From Subdoligranulum variabile (GTDB lineage Bacteria; Bacillota; Clostridia; Oscillospirales; Ruminococcaceae), in contig QAKI01000016.1 in the NCBI GenBank assembly GCA_003343905.1, positions 62,001 to 126,000 of the forward strand: a DNA stretch of 64,000 bases, given 5' to 3'. Made by a program: the position numbers and the translations under genes. Below, in pieces: positions 61,372 to 64,000 of the stretch (position 1 is the stretch's first letter; the number at the start of each line of letters is the position of its first letter). The notes under the pieces were generated by a model. It saw nothing but the letters and a program-made list of their open reading frames with translations. It did no database searches and was not told where the DNA came from.

Positions 61372-62894
61372 GACTTTTTCCTCCTTGCACGCAGGATGCG
61401 GGCGGCATAGCCGCGCAGGTAGGCCGCGTCGCTGCCCCAGGCGTAGACCGCCAGATTGATGAGGTTGGGCACGATGCAGACGATCAGCGCGCGGGGCACA
61501 AGGCCCAGCCAGCCGTCCAGGGGCACGGCTTCACACAGCGCCCAGGTGCCGCCCATGCACAGGGCCAGCGTGCCGAGATGCAGCGCCTGCATACGCAGGT
61601 AATGGCCCAGGCTGCCCCGCATATACTGCCGGAACACCACCAGCACGCGCCCTGCCCACATGATGGAGTGGGCGATCACCGTGGCCAGCAGGGTACCGGT
61701 GATGTCCAGCACGGGGAACAGCGCAAAACTCAGCCCCAGGTTGACGGCGGCCGACGCCACCATGAACCACTGGTCCTGCTCAAAATGGCCCAGCACGGCC
61801 CGGTAGGACCCCAGCATGCGGTGGTTCCAGCCCACATATTCGTTCAGGCAGAACACCAGCACAAAGCTCATGGGCAGCAGCCAGGCGTCCCCCATCCAGG
61901 CCGACATAAAGGGCTGGAACAGGCAGAAATAGCCGGTAGCCACAAAGCTGCCCACCAGATAGCTGAACAGGTCCATGCCCCAGAACACCTGTTTGTCATG
62001 GTCGTTGGCGGTGGCGGTCTTGTCGTAGACGATGTTGCCGATGGCCGCGGCAAAGCTGTCCATGACTTTATTGCCCAGGTCGGTGGCGCTGGTCGAAATA
62101 TTGGTGTAGTTGCCCAGGCGGGTGGTCTGGTCGGAGCCGCCCATGCGCGCCGTGACGATGGTGTTGGCCGAGCCGTACACCGTGTTGGAAAGGCGGTGCA
62201 CCAGATAATAGCGCAGGTCGTGGAAGATGCCCAGGTCCTTGAAGTCCTGCACGCTGACGCGCACATCATGCACATAGGGGAAGTCCTTGCGGAAGCGGCG
62301 GGCGATGACCAGGTTGGCGCAGACGTTGCAGACGATGGCCACGCTGAAATACAGCACATAGTTGGGGAACCACAGCGAAACGGCGATCTTGGCCAGCGAG
62401 GTCAGGACGTTGAAGCAGAAGTCGATGCGCGTGCACAGATACCCCTGCTGGGTGCAGGTGTACATGAGCCGCCGGGTGACCAGGAAGTAACTGCACAGCG
62501 TGGACACGACGTTGAGGCCGTACACCGTGTACCCGGTGGACAGCGGCACGTCCGGCATGATCCACGGCAGGGCGGCCGCGCCCAGCAGGGCCAGCACCGC
62601 GATGGCAAGCCCCACCACGCGGTAGGCCCACTTGTACATGGACATGTACTTGCTGATCTTGGCTTCGTTGCGGACGGCGATCTGTTCATACAGGCGGTAG
62701 CTGATGACGCTGCCGACGCCGAATTCCGCGATGGAGAAGAAGTTGAATAGCTGGCTGACCACCTGGGACGCCGTGCTGATCTGGGTACCGAAATTGTACA
62801 CCAGCAGCCGCCGGGTGACCAGCCCCAGCAGCAGAAGCAGCAGGCTGGACCCCAGCGCATAAGCCATATTGATGAGCGTTCGTCTGGTACGCAA
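61368..62894 (-). CDS. Polysaccharide flippase (Wzx/MATE-like)
   Basis: 508 aa, about 12-14 TM helices, of the polysaccharide transporter family (VYNFGTQISTASQVVSQLFNFF near the start). It should flip lipid-linked repeat units. TTG 62894 has AAAGGA about 10 nt upstream; the first ATG is nine codons further in. It lies between the GT2 and GT6 genes in one transcript. Confidence 0.88.
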   Translation of the reverse strand: MRTRRTLINMAYALGSSLLLLLLGLVTRRLLVYNFGTQISTASQVVSQLFNFFSIAEFGVGSVISYRLYEQIAVRNEAKISKYMSMYKWAYRVVGLAIAVLALLGAAALPWIMPDVPLSTGYTVYGLNVVSTLCSYFLVTRRLMYTCTQQGYLCTRIDFCFNVLTSLAKIAVSLWFPNYVLYFSVAIVCNVCANLVIARRFRKDFPYVHDVRVSVQDFKDLGIFHDLRYYLVHRLSNTVYGSANTIVTARMGGSDQTTRLGNYTNISTSATDLGNKVMDSFAAAIGNIVYDKTATANDHDKQVFWGMDLFSYLVGSFVATGYFCLFQPFMSAWMGDAWLLPMSFVLVFCLNEYVGWNHRMLGSYRAVLGHFEQDQWFMVASAAVNLGLSFALFPVLDITGTLLATVIAHSIMWAGRVLVVFRQYMRGSLGHYLRMQALHLGTLALCMGGTWALCEAVPLDGWLGLVPRALIVCIVPNLINLAVYAWGSDAAYLRGYAARILRARRKKS

Positions 62895-62926
62895 AACAGT
62901 GTTATCCTTTCAGGCTGTCGAAATAG

Positions 62927-63961
62927 TCAGGTTCCGTCATGGGCGGCGGGGTCTTCCGCCGCGTCCGCGCGCCGCACTTTGGCGCAGAGCCACAGCGTCA
63001 GGCGCGGGCCCAGCAGCCGCATCATGGCCTGGAACGCCCGCCAGTCCCGGCGGGTGCGCACCTCGGCGCCATGGGCGTACAGCGGCCGAAGCTGCTTAAG
63101 CCCCGGCAGGCAGGCGCGGCGCAGGGCGGCGTCGGGCACGGCGGCCGTGCGGGCCTGGGGCCAGAACACGTCGGCCATGGCGTCCTGCATGGCGGCCCAG
63201 GCATCCCCGGCGGCCCGGTCGGTGGCGGCCAGCGCGGCCAGATGCCGCTGGGCGGCCGCCAGCGACGCAAAGCGGCGGGGCAGGTTGCGGGCGTCGGTCA
63301 TCAGGCTGCCGGTGCGCCCGGTGCGGTAGTGGGTGAACACCACATCCAGGAAATACAGCCGCGTGCAGCGGGTCAGCAGCAGCAGGTCAAAGGGCCAGTC
63401 CTCGGCCCAGCGCACATCGTTCCAGAAGTGCAGGCGGTCCTCCCGCAGCCAGGCGCGGCGCAGGCAGTACTTCCACACCGACCAGTGCCCGGCGGCGTAC
63501 AGCGCCCGCAGCCGCGCGGCGTAGTCCGCGCTCTCGAACGGGCCGGGGGTCAGGTGCAGGCCGGGGTGTTCGGTCAGCGTGCCGTCGGGCTGCCATTCCC
63601 GGTGCTTGCCGATGAACCAGTCGTAGCCGGGGTGTTCGGCCAGCGCCGTGCGCAGCGCGGCCAGCAGGCCGGGGGCCATGGCGTCGTCGCTGTCCAAAAA
63701 CAGCACCCACTCCCCCGCCGCCGCCTTCAGGCCGGTGTTGCGGGCGGCGGCCAGCCCGCCGTTTTTGCGGTGGATCGCCTGAAAACCGGGGATCTCGGCC
63801 GCAAAGGCGTCGCACAGCGCGCCGCTGGAATCGGTGGAACCATCGTCCACCAGCAGGCACTCCCAGTCGCGGGGGCCTGCCTGTTCGGCCACGCTTTTGA
63901 CGCAGGCCGGCAGATATTCCTGCACGTTGTACACGGGTATGATGATGGAAAACAGCGGCAC
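62927..63961 (-). CDS. GT2 glycosyltransferase
   Basis: 344 aa. SIIIPVYNVQEYLPACV begins the domain, VDDGSTDSSG and DSDDA are nucleotide and metal sites, and NGGLAAARNTGL is typical of capsule-type GT2 enzymes. The start is GTG 63961 with AAAGGGGG about 8 nt upstream. It is the most upstream gene of the polysaccharide locus in the window; the locus probably continues beyond the edge. Confidence 0.9.
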   Translation of the reverse strand: MPLFSIIIPVYNVQEYLPACVKSVAEQAGPRDWECLLVDDGSTDSSGALCDAFAAEIPGFQAIHRKNGGLAAARNTGLKAAAGEWVLFLDSDDAMAPGLLAALRTALAEHPGYDWFIGKHREWQPDGTLTEHPGLHLTPGPFESADYAARLRALYAAGHWSVWKYCLRRAWLREDRLHFWNDVRWAEDWPFDLLLLTRCTRLYFLDVVFTHYRTGRTGSLMTDARNLPRRFASLAAAQRHLAALAATDRAAGDAWAAMQDAMADVFWPQARTAAVPDAALRRACLPGLKQLRPLYAHGAEVRTRRDWRAFQAMMRLLGPRLTLWLCAKVRRADAAEDPAAHDGT

Positions 63962-64000
63962 AGGGCCGGCCCCCTTTCCTGTTCGTTCACCGGGTCGCGA

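Overview
The window is a chromosomal segment, about two-thirds G+C in its coding regions, from a Gram-positive anaerobe. Strong AGGAGG-type ribosome sites, sigma-A-like promoters, lipobox lipoproteins, a class II ArgC, superoxide reductase and a dense set of palindromic intergenic repeats point to a high-G+C member of the Oscillospiraceae/Ruminococcaceae (Faecalibacterium/Gemmiger/Subdoligranulum-like). This placement is inferred; there is no rRNA in the window. I saw no tRNA, rRNA, insertion sequence, CRISPR array or prophage.

Layout. 0-5 kb: a desulfoferrodoxin cut by the window edge, a TetM-like ribosomal GTPase fused to a YacP/Rae1-like endoribonuclease, and gdhA. 5-11 kb: a minus-strand operon of response regulator, histidine kinase, a small anchored protein and two paralogous lipoproteins, one frameshifted. 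11-18 kb: a GH3 glycosidase, a TlpA/CcdA extracytoplasmic thiol pair, and a three-gene plus-strand operon (GT4, VTT-domain membrane protein, GT4) of glycolipid type. 18-25 kb: the F1Fo ATP synthase operon, atpB-E-F-(H::A)-G-D-C, with a delta-alpha gene fusion, an intragenic duplication in subunit a, and a structured repeat between gamma and beta. A CitA/CitB-type two-component system is divergent from it. 27.3-30.2 kb: an A+T-richer accessory patch (lipoprotein, membrane protein, XRE regulator) followed by a GtrA-like protein. 30-34 kb: an ECF sigma/anti-sigma/membrane protein operon, and a metallo-hydrolase/anion permease pair. 34-40 kb: a lipoprotein and a carbohydrate ABC importer with its ATPase. 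40-48 kb: arginine synthesis, argG-argH-argC-argJ-argB-argD, with an ArgR-type box at argG and a 95-bp tandem repeat between argH and argC. 48-52 kb: a GIY-YIG/GNAT fusion, a MYG1-like protein, a Cys-rich mini-protein, an HEGGH membrane protein and a class I amidotransferase. 52-64 kb: a cell-surface polysaccharide locus with a GT2, a flippase, a GT6 (ABO-type) transferase, a GT-C-like protein, a second GT2, an NDP-sugar epimerase, a nucleotidyltransferase, membrane proteins, an APH-fold kinase and a HAD phosphatase.

The most notable signals are the GTPase-ribonuclease fusion, the delta-alpha ATP synthase fusion, the duplicated subunit a segment, the two-copy hairpin repeat whose arms differ by compensating changes, and the bacterial ABO-type glycosyltransferase with an NXN motif.
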